A DNA stretch of 64,000 bases, taken from Scatomorpha sp040765295. Its GTDB lineage: Bacteria > Bacillota > Clostridia > Oscillospirales > Oscillospiraceae. This document shows positions 9,652 to 18,584 of the stretch, piece by piece (within the stretch, counting starts at the first letter, position 1; every line of letters starts with the position of its first letter). The stretch is taken from contig JAXGSB010000001.1 in assembly GCA_040765295.1 (NCBI GenBank), positions 1,612,001 to 1,676,000 of the forward strand, given 5' to 3'. Below the pieces are notes generated by a model. The model was not told the DNA's origin. It did no database searches and worked only from the letters and a program-made list of their open reading frames with translations. The position numbers and the translations under genes were made by a program.

Positions 9652-10006
9652 AGTCTATATATCATTTTTAAATTATGTTTTAATTGATAATACAGGCGAA
9701 TGCAATAATTAAACTGTACTCTAGCAGTGCTCTAGACTGTTAAATTGCAATCGGGACTTATAAAAAACTGATTTCCCGCTCCGTCTTGTGTCACTTTTTT
9801 TGTTCTTGTTCACAGAATACAGTGTTATTTTCATTTAGTCAATAGTATTTTTAGCGTTTTTAGTATTTTTAGTGTTTTTTAGTATTCTTTTGTAAGAATT
9901 TTTGCACAAAATGTTCAAATACTTGCAAACAAAACTTATTTTTTGATAATCACAACTATAAGGAACAGCAGAATTGCAAATTATGCTTTAAATCTTATAA
10001 ATTGAA
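9652..10006. other. A/T-rich gap without a gene
   Basis: About 350 bp between the YegP-like gene and the small gene at 10089. It contains a run of short near-repeats of the type GTATTTTTAG / GTTTTTAG at about 9843-9892. No RNA gene or open frame is recognisable. Confidence 0.6.
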
Positions 10007-10044
10007 AAACCATGAGCGCTGCAAATTTGCAATACCCATGGTTT
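10007..10044 (-). terminator. Terminator of the ABC exporter operon
   Basis: On the minus strand AAACCATG pairs with CATGGTTT and is followed by more T. A smaller palindrome (GCAAATTTGC) lies in the loop. It is about 45 bp after the stop of the last operon gene. Confidence 0.6.
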
Positions 10045-10088
10045 GTGCCCTGTTTGTCTGTTTTAGCTTAGGCTTCCGAAATTAACGC

Positions 10089-10328
10089 TTATTTTTTTCT
10101 CTTTTCGGCTATGCCTCTGTCTATCTCGCGAATGACATCGCTTAAAGACTGATTGTTTTTAAGGCAGTAGGCATAGAGCCGCTCGCCTCTTACCTGCAAA
10201 AAGGGGCTGAAATCTAAAAGTGGTAAAACAAAATCATAGCCGAATTTTTCGATATAGTCGGCGGTGCTGCCCAGCCCTGCCGCCCTGAATTCCTCGGGGC
10301 CGGCTGTTACATTGAAGGGATTTTTCAT
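10089..10328 (-). CDS. Small uncharacterised protein, last gene of the ABC exporter operon
   Basis: About 79 residues, no membrane segment or signal peptide. I do not recognise a family. It is mixed charged and hydrophobic, with a helical C-terminus rich in Lys/Arg (DRGIAEKRKK). Start ATG at 10328 lies just after the permease stop, consistent with translational coupling; an ATG at 10349 would overlap the permease end by 17 bases. The operon position suggests a small partner or regulator of the exporter, but the sequence does not prove it. Confidence 0.55.
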   Translation of the reverse strand: MKNPFNVTAGPEEFRAAGLGSTADYIEKFGYDFVLPLLDFSPFLQVRGERLYAYCLKNNQSLSDVIREIDRGIAEKRKK

Positions 10329-10332
10329 TTTC

Positions 10333-11925
10333 TTATCTGTACTCCACATTCTGCAAGATATTGCGGCTTAAAAAGATATATAAAAGAGAAATTGAAAAGT
10401 TCCAAACGCTTATAACTATAAAAGAAACCGCAGCGGCGCTTGAGTTTATAGCTGCCGCGGCAAAAACACCCAGAGCAACGCCCGGCGCAACGGAAATCCC
10501 CGCCGCAAGTAAGTAGAAGATAACGAGTATTCCCTTGGCATTGGAGAAGGCGCTGCCAATAATCCTCTCGAAGAGGAGATTTAAAGAGAGTGTCAGGAGG
10601 CTGAAGCTTATTGTGGCAAACGCAAATGAGACTGCCTCCAAGACAGAGAGCTTAAGTATAATGCTCACCGGAACTGTAATCAAAATTGCCGTAATCGGAT
10701 ACTTCTCCATTGTTTCCATCATGCCCCAAAGCAGCTTTTTAAACGGCTTTTCGGGTATAAGGTAGATATAGTGCGACTGAAGTTCGACCAGAAGCCTGCC
10801 CATGGCAACAGTGAATATCTGTATATAGAAAACTACTGCCGCCACAGAGATTATCCCGCCTTCTCTCCTCATGAAATATGAAAATACAGCCGCAAAGACG
10901 GCAAAAAACAAATCGGCCCAGCCCAATATAAGGGGGTTTTTTCTGCGGTTTTCCAATCTGTGCTTATAGTAAAGGGCGGAGGCTCCGCTGCCTTTGTTTA
11001 GACCCGTTTTCCCGGAAAGAAGCTTTCTTCCGAACTTGCTTTCTCCGGCAGTGTCTTTTAATTTTCCGCGCCTGGCATCCTCCATGCGGTTAAAATTAAC
11101 TTCGGTGGAGACGAGAACATCTTCATAGTAGTCGTTTCGGCCTGTTTTTATAAGTCTAAGTCCGAACAGGAAGAAAAGCAGCCAGAGGGCAAAGAAGCCG
11201 AGCGCCAAAATATAATTCTTTGCGACTATGCCATAGACAAATGCTGTGAGCCAGCCGCTTATGGGAAAGAGAAAGACCGGCGCTGATGTTGAAATCCGAG
11301 AGGCCAGTTCCAACAGGCTTTCCCTGCTGCCCAGCCAGCTTATAAATAAATAAGCGGCAAGCGCCAGACAGGTTCCGATGAATATGCCCTTAAAGAGTTT
11401 TTTGCGCTTATCGTTCCCCGCGGAAAAAATATAGACAAGCATACTGCAGAGCTGAGAGCTTAAAAGCAGAATCGCAAAAACCAAAATCATTATAATAACA
11501 TCTGTCAAGCTGATACCGAAGCTCTCATTCATCCAGCTGTACTGATAGAGAAGGAAGATATTGAAAACAATATAGCTTGCAAGCTGCTGAATCATCCCAT
11601 AGAAAAGTATGTTTATTGAATTTATCGGGGATGCAAAAAGCAGGTTCACATCCGGCATCTTAAAGAGAGTGCTCCCCTGCTTAAAGCCCTGATATATCAC
11701 CAAAAGAGCATTGAGCGAATAGAAGAGAAAAATTATTCCCGAAAGAAGGCCTTTATTTTGAAGAGCTGTGGGGGCAGCTTCCTTCTTTCCGCCTATAACT
11801 ATTGTGAAAACCAAAAGGGCGACCATAAAAACAGTGAATATGAGCTGCCCGGGTTTTCTCAGCATAGTTATAAAGCCGTTTTTTAATTTTTTGAAGCTGA
11901 GGTATACAAGCGGACTCATGCTCAT
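10333..11925 (-). CDS. ABC exporter permease subunit
   Basis: 530 residues with about 12-14 hydrophobic segments in two clusters, separated by a soluble loop around residues 275-330. This layout matches the large one-chain permeases of putative ABC exporters (PF16962-like). Its ATG overlaps the stop of the ATPase gene by 4 bases (ATGA), so the two are co-translated. The substrate cannot be read from the sequence; peptide, lipid or drug export are all possible. Confidence 0.8.
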   Translation of the reverse strand: MSMSPLVYLSFKKLKNGFITMLRKPGQLIFTVFMVALLVFTIVIGGKKEAAPTALQNKGLLSGIIFLFYSLNALLVIYQGFKQGSTLFKMPDVNLLFASPINSINILFYGMIQQLASYIVFNIFLLYQYSWMNESFGISLTDVIIMILVFAILLLSSQLCSMLVYIFSAGNDKRKKLFKGIFIGTCLALAAYLFISWLGSRESLLELASRISTSAPVFLFPISGWLTAFVYGIVAKNYILALGFFALWLLFFLFGLRLIKTGRNDYYEDVLVSTEVNFNRMEDARRGKLKDTAGESKFGRKLLSGKTGLNKGSGASALYYKHRLENRRKNPLILGWADLFFAVFAAVFSYFMRREGGIISVAAVVFYIQIFTVAMGRLLVELQSHYIYLIPEKPFKKLLWGMMETMEKYPITAILITVPVSIILKLSVLEAVSFAFATISFSLLTLSLNLLFERIIGSAFSNAKGILVIFYLLAAGISVAPGVALGVFAAAAINSSAAAVSFIVISVWNFSISLLYIFLSRNILQNVEYR

Positions 11926-12629
11926 ACACCGCCCTCGGTAATTTCGAAGAAGAGCTGCTCCAAGCCCTCTTGGGCCGCCTCTTCCGAACTCAGCTTGGAG
12001 GCAAGAATCCTGCCCTCTTTCATTATGTGCGCCACATCCCAGTACTCGCCGATTGTATCGAGCATGTGGGTTGATATGAGCAAGGCCTTGCCGCGCTCTT
12101 TAAGCTCTGAGAAAATCAGCTTCATTTCTTTAATCGCATGCGGGTCGAGGCCGACAAAAGGCTCGTCGAAAACTATGACATCGGGTTTGGGAAGCAGGGC
12201 GCAGGCTATGGAGAGCTTTTGCTGCATGCCCTTGGAGAGTTCGCTTCCCAGTTTTCCCTCTTTATCTTTCAGCTCGAAGCGCTCTAAAAGCTCATCGCCG
12301 CAGCCGTCGTCTTCAACCTTATAGGCTCTTCTTATAAACTCCAAGTGCTCTTTAACCGTGAGCAGATCGTAGGCTGCCGGTATCTCCGGCACATAGCCGA
12401 GACGCTTTTTCGCCTCTACGCTCTTATTGTCGAAAGAGCAGAGCTCTATTTTGCCCTCGAACCTTAAAAGTCCCGCTATACACTTGATTATTGTTGACTT
12501 CCCGGCGCCGTTAGGCCCCAAAAGCGCTGCAATTTCGCCCTCGTGAACCGAAAAGCTTATATCATCCACGGCCTTTGTTCTGCCGTAGTTTTTGCTGACA
12601 TTCTGAATTTTAAGAAGCTCTTTTGACAT
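11922..12629 (-). CDS. ABC exporter ATP-binding subunit
   Basis: 235 residues, one nucleotide-binding domain. Walker A is LGPNGAGKSTI near residue 38, the signature is LSKGMQQKLS near 132, and Walker B VIVFDEPFVGLDPHA near 152 is followed by the switch histidine in LLISTHML. The form is that of CcmA/NatA-type exporter ATPases. It drives the permease encoded next (4-bp overlap). Start ATG at 12629 is preceded by a modest AAGCGGGCGG-like site. Confidence 0.9.
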   Translation of the reverse strand: MSKELLKIQNVSKNYGRTKAVDDISFSVHEGEIAALLGPNGAGKSTIIKCIAGLLRFEGKIELCSFDNKSVEAKKRLGYVPEIPAAYDLLTVKEHLEFIRRAYKVEDDGCGDELLERFELKDKEGKLGSELSKGMQQKLSIACALLPKPDVIVFDEPFVGLDPHAIKEMKLIFSELKERGKALLISTHMLDTIGEYWDVAHIMKEGRILASKLSSEEAAQEGLEQLFFEITEGGV

Positions 12630-12666
12630 GTTCCGCCCGCTTTCTTGGCTTTTTATTAACGCCGAA

Positions 12667-12694
12667 GCGCGCCTTAATTATAGCACAGGCGCGC
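12667..12694 (-). promoter_or_regulatory. Extended -10 promoter inside an inverted repeat, ABC exporter operon
   Basis: On the minus strand TGCTATAAT (extended -10, 12677-12685) sits in the loop of a GC-rich dyad, GCGCGCC - 14 bases - GGCGCGC. No good -35 is seen. The dyad could be an operator or the terminator of the upstream HtrA gene. Confidence 0.45.
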
Positions 12695-12733
12695 CCCTCT
12701 TATTTGTAAAAGTTTTTTGACATTAGCTACGAC

Positions 12734-14056
12734 TCAATATATCTTGCTGCTGTCTGTGAGTTTGACTGTATATTCTTTTGTCTTTCCGTCTCTGTAGATG
12801 CCCAGTTTGAGCTCGTCGCCGACTTTTTTGCCCTCGATATGCTTTAAGACATCGTTTGTCCCGGTCACCTTTTCTCCGTTTACCGTTACCAAAACATCGC
12901 CGGTTTTTATCCCCTGCTTTTCGGCATCGGAGCCCCCGGAGACCTTGGTGATATAGAGCCCTTCGGGAAGCTTGTACTGCTTTGCGGCCTCTTCGGGTAT
13001 CTCTCCGACCGTTATGCCGATTACAGGCCTGCCGACAACCATGCCGTTTTCTAAGATTGAGTTCACCATAGGCTCGATAATCTTTACGGGTATGGCAAAA
13101 CCTATGCCCTCAACTCCGGTTGCGGATATCATCTTCATATTTGTGACTCCAATGACCTGACCGTACATATTTATAAGGGCGCCGCCGGAATTGCCCTCAT
13201 TTATTGCGGCATTCGTCTGCAAAAGAGTCATCCTGTGTCCGTTGTGGCTGATGTCTCTTGAGATGGCGGAGACTATGCCGTCGGTCATTGTGAGCTTTAG
13301 TTCCTGACCCAGGGGGTTTCCTATGGCAACAACTTTGTCGCCCTCCACGGGACTCTCGGCCGCAAACTCCGCAGCAGTCAGGCCGCTCGCCTCTATCTTC
13401 AAAACCGCAAGATCGCTGATGTTGTCGGTTCCGACGAGAGAGGCTTCGAAGCTCTTATCGTCATAGGTGCTCACCGAAATCGATTCCGCTCCGGCTATGA
13501 CGTGGGCGTTTGTGATCACATAGCCGTCGGAACTCATGATTATTCCGCTGCCCCAGCTCATACCCGTGGCGGTCTTCGTACTTACAGAAACAATGAACTT
13601 CACACATTTTTTGTAAATTTCCTGAAGGCTGAGCTCTGCGCCTTCGGGTGTGGGAACCGTTTTAAGGCTGACATCGGCTTCGGGCTTGAATCTCTTCACG
13701 CTGTCCTTGGGAGGCGCGAAAGCCGACTCGTCTATTTCCGTGTAGAAGCGCTCAAAGAAGTCTTTAAAGTCGTCCTCGAACTGCTCGCCCGGGTTTTCCG
13801 GTATTTTTGGGACTACCGGTTCTCTCGGCAAAACTTCCTCTGCTTTAGACTGCGGCAGAGGCTTTTCTTCCCTTTTTACAATAGCATAAACGAACGAACT
13901 GAGTATTATGGAGAGAGAGAGCAAAATTGCTATTATTCTCCTATGTTTGCGTTCGCTCCTCTTCAGCGCATTTTCCGATGCGGCTCTGCTTCTTTCATAT
14001 TCCGTTTCAAACGAAGTGTTGTACCAAGAGTCTTCATTTCTGTCTTGAAAATCCAT
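12734..14056 (-). CDS. htrA: HtrA/DegP-type membrane-anchored serine protease
   Basis: 440 residues. A charged N-terminal tail of about 38 residues precedes one transmembrane segment (about 40-60), then an acidic, Pro-rich linker, a trypsin-like domain (about 140-320) and one PDZ domain (about 340-430). The catalytic triad is visible: His185 in TNAHV, Asp215 in ISDLAVLK and Ser290 in EGNSGGALIN. It degrades or refolds damaged proteins on the outer face of the membrane. It is the last gene of an envelope operon, 13 bp after the regulator gene. No CtsR or other heat-shock operator is visible directly before it. Confidence 0.93.
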   Translation of the reverse strand: MDFQDRNEDSWYNTSFETEYERSRAASENALKRSERKHRRIIAILLSLSIILSSFVYAIVKREEKPLPQSKAEEVLPREPVVPKIPENPGEQFEDDFKDFFERFYTEIDESAFAPPKDSVKRFKPEADVSLKTVPTPEGAELSLQEIYKKCVKFIVSVSTKTATGMSWGSGIIMSSDGYVITNAHVIAGAESISVSTYDDKSFEASLVGTDNISDLAVLKIEASGLTAAEFAAESPVEGDKVVAIGNPLGQELKLTMTDGIVSAISRDISHNGHRMTLLQTNAAINEGNSGGALINMYGQVIGVTNMKMISATGVEGIGFAIPVKIIEPMVNSILENGMVVGRPVIGITVGEIPEEAAKQYKLPEGLYITKVSGGSDAEKQGIKTGDVLVTVNGEKVTGTNDVLKHIEGKKVGDELKLGIYRDGKTKEYTVKLTDSSKIY

Positions 14057-14069
14057 TTTTCACCTGCTT

Positions 14070-14768
14070 TTACGAGTTTGAGCCCATAGCGGAGAGCTCG
14101 AATTTATACCCCACGCCCCAAACCGTAGCCAAATCCCAGTCGGCCGAGGCGCCGCTCAGTTTTTCTCTGAGCCTTTTTATATGTACATCAACCGTTCTGG
14201 AGTCGCCGTAGAAGTTGAAACCCCATACCTCATCTAAAATCTGAATCCTTGTGAAAACCTTATTCGGATGGGAGGCCAGATAGTAGAGCAGTTCAATCTC
14301 TTTGGGCGGTGCGGGAACAAGCTGTCCCCCCACTTTAAGCGTATAGGAATCGAGATCTATGCTCAGATTCTCGAAGCGGAGGATTTTTTTCTCCTTTTCA
14401 TAGGAGCTTCCGACTCTTCTGAGCACCGCGCGCATTCTGGCCATGAGTTCTTCCGGCTCGAAGGGTTTGGTGAGATAGTCATCTGCGCCCAGATTGAGTC
14501 CCATAAGTTTTTCTTTGAGCTCTTTTTTCTCGCCCAGCATTATTATGGGCACATCCGATTCTTTTCGTATCCTTCTGCAAAGCTCGAAACCGCTTATGTC
14601 GGGCAAGGAGCTGCTTAGGAAAACTATCGCGGGATTCTCTTCCTTAAGAAGCTTAAAACCCTCTTCGCCGTTTTCGGCCGCGATAAACCTGAAGCCCTCT
14701 ATTGCAAGATACCTCTTTATAAGATCTAAACTTGCCCTGCTCTCTTCGATAACAAGAGCCGAGTTCAA
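14070..14768 (-). CDS. OmpR-family regulator with a degenerate receiver domain
   Basis: 232 residues: receiver domain (about 1-115) and winged-helix DNA-binding domain (about 135-225, with SRTVDVHIKRLREKL). The receiver lacks the phosphoacceptor: the usual LLD is FLS, so Ser52 replaces Asp. The conserved Thr/Ser after IIML is Gly79, and the N-terminal acidic pair is Glu8-Glu9. Lys101 in LTKPF is kept. It should therefore not be phosphorylated in the ordinary way. No histidine kinase gene is adjacent. TTG start chosen for the AGGGGGAAG site 6 bases upstream. It lies between an envelope lipoprotein gene and htrA. Confidence 0.88.
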   Translation of the reverse strand: MNSALVIEESRASLDLIKRYLAIEGFRFIAAENGEEGFKLLKEENPAIVFLSSSLPDISGFELCRRIRKESDVPIIMLGEKKELKEKLMGLNLGADDYLTKPFEPEELMARMRAVLRRVGSSYEKEKKILRFENLSIDLDSYTLKVGGQLVPAPPKEIELLYYLASHPNKVFTRIQILDEVWGFNFYGDSRTVDVHIKRLREKLSGASADWDLATVWGVGYKFELSAMGSNS

Positions 14769-14791
14769 CTTTGCTTCCCCCTAAAGTTTAA

Positions 14792-16330
14792 TTAATCTCC
14801 GGGCTCGGGAACCTCGCGGATGAGCCAAGTTCCCTCGGAATTTATCCAGCCCACGGAAAAGCCGTCGTGGCAGAAAACACAGCCGTTTGTGGGTTTAAAC
14901 AGCGGCCTGCCCTCCAACGACATGGCCATATTTTCGGTCATCACTATGCCGTCGGAGCGAGTGAGCTTTTTGGCGTTTCTTACATAGTGGTCTTCCGTCA
15001 CCTCGTCCCTCATAAGTTCGAGGTCCTCTCCTATGCTTATAACCTGACTTTCGGAGTTCATGGCTGCCATTCTGCCGTCGGCAAGTCTGACAAGCCAGAT
15101 GCCGGGAGCCGTATCTACCAAGGATGAGGCTCCCGATAGGAAAACCACATCGCCCGACTGATTCTTTGCCCAGATGCCTCCGCTTCCTGCACTGTAAACG
15201 CCTGTCCTGCTCTCGGAGAAGGCGGCTTCCGCGCCTTTGAATATATAGGGCTTAAAGTCTTCCTTGCTGAAGCATCTGCCGTCTACGGAAATATAGTCCT
15301 TATATATTATAAGTTCCGAGGCTCCGGCATAGGTCGCCACAATCTTACACTCCCTGTTCAAAATACAGAGGTTGCCCTCGTAGCGCACAACGGAAATATC
15401 TCCGACATAGGGATAGGCCTCGGCAAAGGGCTCTGCGAAAGCGTATTCTCCATTTGGCTCCATATAGCGCCAATCGCCGCCTATGGCAACCACACCCAGC
15501 CCGTCTCTGAAAGGCTTGTTTTCGGTGTGGAAGGACGGGTAATTGGCTCCCATGTTCAAAATTCTGCCATCCATATCGATATAGCCTTTTCTCCCGTCTC
15601 GGAACACTATCTGCATATAGCCGCCGCCGTAATTGGCTATGCTCGCAATGGACCCCGGAAGCAGCATGCTTTTGGGCGGGAAATTCTTTGTGTCGACTAT
15701 TTCATTGCCGTCGGAATCTATGATACGAGCCAAGTTTTTTTCTTTATCGTAAATTCCGAGAACGCCTATGGACATGGGTACAAGTTCCTCATACTCAAAT
15801 TCGCTGACCCAGCTTCCGTCCTCCGCCAAGAGCGCATAGCTGAGCGTTTCATTTTCACTGTCGAAATGAGAGATGAGGTAGATTCCAAGATCTATATACT
15901 GCAGCTCATCTTTATAATAGAGTTTTTCTATCCCCGTAAGCACCTCGTCGAGGACCACTTCGCCTCCGGCAGACAGCAGGCCGTATTTTGAGCCGACGCT
16001 CGACCCGTCTGCCGCAAAGAGCCTTTTTGAGACATAAGGCAAAAGCGCGCCATATTTCTCGGAGGGCTCGAACTTATCCCGGTATGCATCTGTCAAGCGC
16101 CTGACTGTCACATCGGGAGCCTGATAGCCGCGGAGTTTTGTTCTGTCGGTTAAAACATTGTATTTGAGGGGGGATTCTTTGATTATTTGCCCTGTATCGT
16201 CGCTGTGCCGAGCTTCCTCAATGGCGGGGTTTATATAGAGCTCTTTTATCTCTTCTATGTCTTTGCTGAAGCTGCAGCCGGAAAGCAGAAGCGCGAGGAT
16301 TAAAACTAAAAACATCGCGGGTTTTTTCAT
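14792..16330 (-). CDS. WG-repeat-like lipoprotein
   Basis: About 512 residues. A lipoprotein signal (FLVLILALLLSGC) lies near residues 5-19. The body has repeated strands of the form KYGLLSAGGEVVLDE, KGYIDMDGRILN and WRYMEPNGEYAFAEPF, which resemble WG/KWG beta repeats. ATG at 16330 is chosen because GAGGTGA lies 5 bases upstream and the lipobox falls at the normal distance; a longer in-frame extension would overlap the upstream gene. It is probably anchored on the outer membrane face as a binding or sensing protein. Its operon partners are a PstS-like lipoprotein, the degenerate regulator and HtrA. Confidence 0.75.
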   Translation of the reverse strand: MKKPAMFLVLILALLLSGCSFSKDIEEIKELYINPAIEEARHSDDTGQIIKESPLKYNVLTDRTKLRGYQAPDVTVRRLTDAYRDKFEPSEKYGALLPYVSKRLFAADGSSVGSKYGLLSAGGEVVLDEVLTGIEKLYYKDELQYIDLGIYLISHFDSENETLSYALLAEDGSWVSEFEYEELVPMSIGVLGIYDKEKNLARIIDSDGNEIVDTKNFPPKSMLLPGSIASIANYGGGYMQIVFRDGRKGYIDMDGRILNMGANYPSFHTENKPFRDGLGVVAIGGDWRYMEPNGEYAFAEPFAEAYPYVGDISVVRYEGNLCILNRECKIVATYAGASELIIYKDYISVDGRCFSKEDFKPYIFKGAEAAFSESRTGVYSAGSGGIWAKNQSGDVVFLSGASSLVDTAPGIWLVRLADGRMAAMNSESQVISIGEDLELMRDEVTEDHYVRNAKKLTRSDGIVMTENMAMSLEGRPLFKPTNGCVFCHDGFSVGWINSEGTWLIREVPEPGD

Positions 16331-16335
16331 CTTCG

Positions 16336-17229
16336 TCACCTCGCCGGCAGATATGACTGCGAGGAGACGAAGGCTATGCCGGCGCCGTCTTGCAGCCATG
16401 TAAAGAGGATGTACTCGGGGCTGTCGTGGGCGGAATCCGCTCTGATGTACGCGCAGTAGTCAAAGCATAACGGATATTCCCCGCTTTTCACCGTTTCCTC
16501 GTTTGCCGAAACCCCGTCTACCTTTATTACATTCGCATCCTTCATAATTCCCATTTTCTCCATCATGAAGAGCGAAGTGAAGCCGAGCGCGCCCTCGCTG
16601 TCGTCGAAGGATGAGAGGGCATCCACCACCGAGCCGTCCTCAAGTCTGAACTGCTCGCTTAGGGCCGGGGCTGCCTTCTTGCTGCCCAGCAGAGTGTTTT
16701 GCAGAGCCATCTGTGTGCCCGACCAGGGATTCTTTTGGAAGGCTTTAACATCGACGCTCTTGCCGCCCAAGTCTCTCCAGCTTGTTGTTCTGCCGCTAAA
16801 GACATCTCGCAGCTGATTTGCAGAGAGGTTCTTGACCGTGTTGAGCCGACTAACAAAAAACACCAAGGCGTCAGAGGCTATTTTTACCTCTAAAAGGCCC
16901 TCTGTGCTCTCGGAGCTTTGCACCGAAAGGACTATGTCGAGTTCTCCGTCTCTCAGCTTTTGAAGCGAAAAGCCCGAGTTTCCGAAATCCAGAAGATTGG
17001 AGACTTCCTCACGGTTCTCGCCGAGCATGATGGAGGCAATTGCCTCGCCCAAGGGGCGCATGGCAAAGCTCCCGCCCATGGCCGGGAAATTTTCTCTCGT
17101 AAAGCGAAAATCTTCGATTACAAGAATCTCGTTGCTCTTGGTCTTTTCAAAACCTCCCGCTCCGCAGGCAGAGCAGAGGATAAGTGAAAATATTATTAAT
17201 GCTGAAATAACCGTTCTTGCAGTTCTCAA
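16336..17229 (-). CDS. PstS-like substrate-binding lipoprotein
   Basis: 297 residues, with a lipoprotein signal (SALIIFSLILCSAC). The body resembles phosphate-binding proteins of the PBP-like family: FFVSRLNTVKNLSANQLRD, FSGRTTSWRDLGG and NPWSGTQMALQNTLL are the typical region around the anion site, with GTQ where PstS has SGT. No pst permease or ATPase genes follow; instead the operon continues with another lipoprotein, a regulator and HtrA. It may therefore be a sensor or scavenging protein rather than part of a transporter. TTG start is chosen for the AAGGAGAAG site just upstream. Confidence 0.75.
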   Translation of the reverse strand: MRTARTVISALIIFSLILCSACGAGGFEKTKSNEILVIEDFRFTRENFPAMGGSFAMRPLGEAIASIMLGENREEVSNLLDFGNSGFSLQKLRDGELDIVLSVQSSESTEGLLEVKIASDALVFFVSRLNTVKNLSANQLRDVFSGRTTSWRDLGGKSVDVKAFQKNPWSGTQMALQNTLLGSKKAAPALSEQFRLEDGSVVDALSSFDDSEGALGFTSLFMMEKMGIMKDANVIKVDGVSANEETVKSGEYPLCFDYCAYIRADSAHDSPEYILFTWLQDGAGIAFVSSQSYLPAR

Positions 17230-17415
17230 AATCTTCTCCTTTTCAAAATCTTTAAGAAGTGATTTTACGGATAGTTATTATACTACATTATTGCAAATTC
17301 GTCACTTTTTTTATAAATTTGCTCTCTTGGAAGGCTCGTTTTAAATGCGCTTTGCCCGATGATTAATTTATTCCTACAAATAAAAATAATTTTCGGAAAA
17401 CTAAGGCCGAATTGC

Positions 17416-17444
17416 TTGACTTTAAGCCCTTAAAATGCTATATT
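17416..17444 (+). promoter_or_regulatory. Sigma-A promoter of the hrcA operon
   Basis: TTGACT, a 17-base spacer and TATATT. The -10 box touches the left arm of the CIRCE operator, so HrcA binding would block polymerase. Confidence 0.85.
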
Positions 17445-17469
17445 AGCACTCAGAGGCATAGAGTGCTAA
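17443..17469. promoter_or_regulatory. CIRCE operator
   Basis: TTAGCACTC - 9 bases - GAGTGCTAA, an exact match to the consensus HrcA-binding dyad, 20 bp before the hrcA start. It predicts autoregulated heat-shock control of the four genes downstream. Confidence 0.97.
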
Positions 17470-17489
17470 TAAACTAGGTTGGTGATGAT

Positions 17490-18584
17490 TTGAAACTCAG
17501 TGAAAGAAAAAAGAAAATACTCACAGCCGTTGTTGAAGAGCACATTCGCACCGCAGAGCCGGTCAGCTCGAAGGCCATACAGAAGGCCGCCGACCTGGAC
17601 TGCTCCTCGGCCACCATCAGAAACGAGCTTTCGGAGCTTGGAAAGATGGGCTATCTCGAACAGCCTCACACCTCCGCAGGTCGCGTGCCCACTCCGCTCG
17701 GCTACAGAACCTATGTCAACGAGCTCATGGTGAGGCAGAAACTCAGCATTGAGGAAACCGAGAGACTCAATCGCGACCTCGACGAGAAACTCAATGTCCT
17801 CGAGCCTATGGTAAGCGACATCGGGCAGTTTGCTTCTTCGGTTGTGAACTATCCCATTCTTACTTTGGAAGCGCAGCCTCCCTGCACTATTTCGAGGTTC
17901 GACCTTATTTATCTGAGCGCCCACAGCTTTATCATTGTTTTGCTGCTCTCGAACAGCCAAGTAAAGACAAAGCTCGTAAAGCTTCCGGTATCTGTAGGTC
18001 AGGAGATGATAACAAAGCTCTCTTCGGTTTTTAACGCCAACTTTACCGACATCGACGAATCTGAAATTACACCTCTCAAGATCAGTTCGATGGAGAGAGC
18101 CGTCGGGGACACAATGGGCATTTTGAGTGTTGTAGCCTCGTATGCCATAGAGGTGCTCAGTGAGGAAAAGCACATGAAGGCCTGCGTGAGCGGCGCCAAC
18201 AAGCTCTTGAGCCAGCCTGAGTACCAAGACCCCGAAAAGGCGAGAGAGCTGATTTCTTTCCTTTCGGAAAATGCCTGCGGAGACCTTCTGCCGCAGCAGC
18301 AAATGGCCCCCGGCGAGAACATCAAGGTTCTGATCGGTCCGGAGAATGTGGCAAAGGAACTTAAAGATTCCTCGGTAATTCTGGCAAGCTACGATGCGGG
18401 CCAAAACATGAAGGGCCTTATAGGAGTGGTTGGCCCCACCAGAATGGACTACTCCGGCATCACCGCCAAGCTCAGACTCATAGCGAGCGAGCTTTCAAGA
18501 AGACTGGGAGGCCCGGCTTCCCTGCCCTCGGGGCTAGACAACAAATTAATTCTTAAAGGAGATATAGATGGGCAAAAAACATAA
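17490..18584 (+). CDS. hrcA: Heat-inducible transcription repressor HrcA
   Basis: 364 residues, near the family's 340-350. The N-terminal winged helix (about 1-80) includes LSERKKKILTAVVEEHI, EPVSSKAIQ and SSATIRNELSELGKMGYLEQ. The rest is the GAF-like dimerisation domain, ending in VGPTRMDYSGITAKL. It binds the CIRCE site directly upstream and represses this operon until unfolded proteins titrate GroE or DnaK. TTG start follows GGTGAT. The 3-prime end overlaps grpE by 17 bases. Confidence 0.97.
   Translation: MKLSERKKKILTAVVEEHIRTAEPVSSKAIQKAADLDCSSATIRNELSELGKMGYLEQPHTSAGRVPTPLGYRTYVNELMVRQKLSIEETERLNRDLDEKLNVLEPMVSDIGQFASSVVNYPILTLEAQPPCTISRFDLIYLSAHSFIIVLLLSNSQVKTKLVKLPVSVGQEMITKLSSVFNANFTDIDESEITPLKISSMERAVGDTMGILSVVASYAIEVLSEEKHMKACVSGANKLLSQPEYQDPEKARELISFLSENACGDLLPQQQMAPGENIKVLIGPENVAKELKDSSVILASYDAGQNMKGLIGVVGPTRMDYSGITAKLRLIASELSRRLGGPASLPSGLDNKLILKGDIDGQKT

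Noticed and set aside
17466..18404. A 312-codon minus-strand frame over hrcA
   Set aside because: Shadow of hrcA, and it would run through the promoter and CIRCE site.
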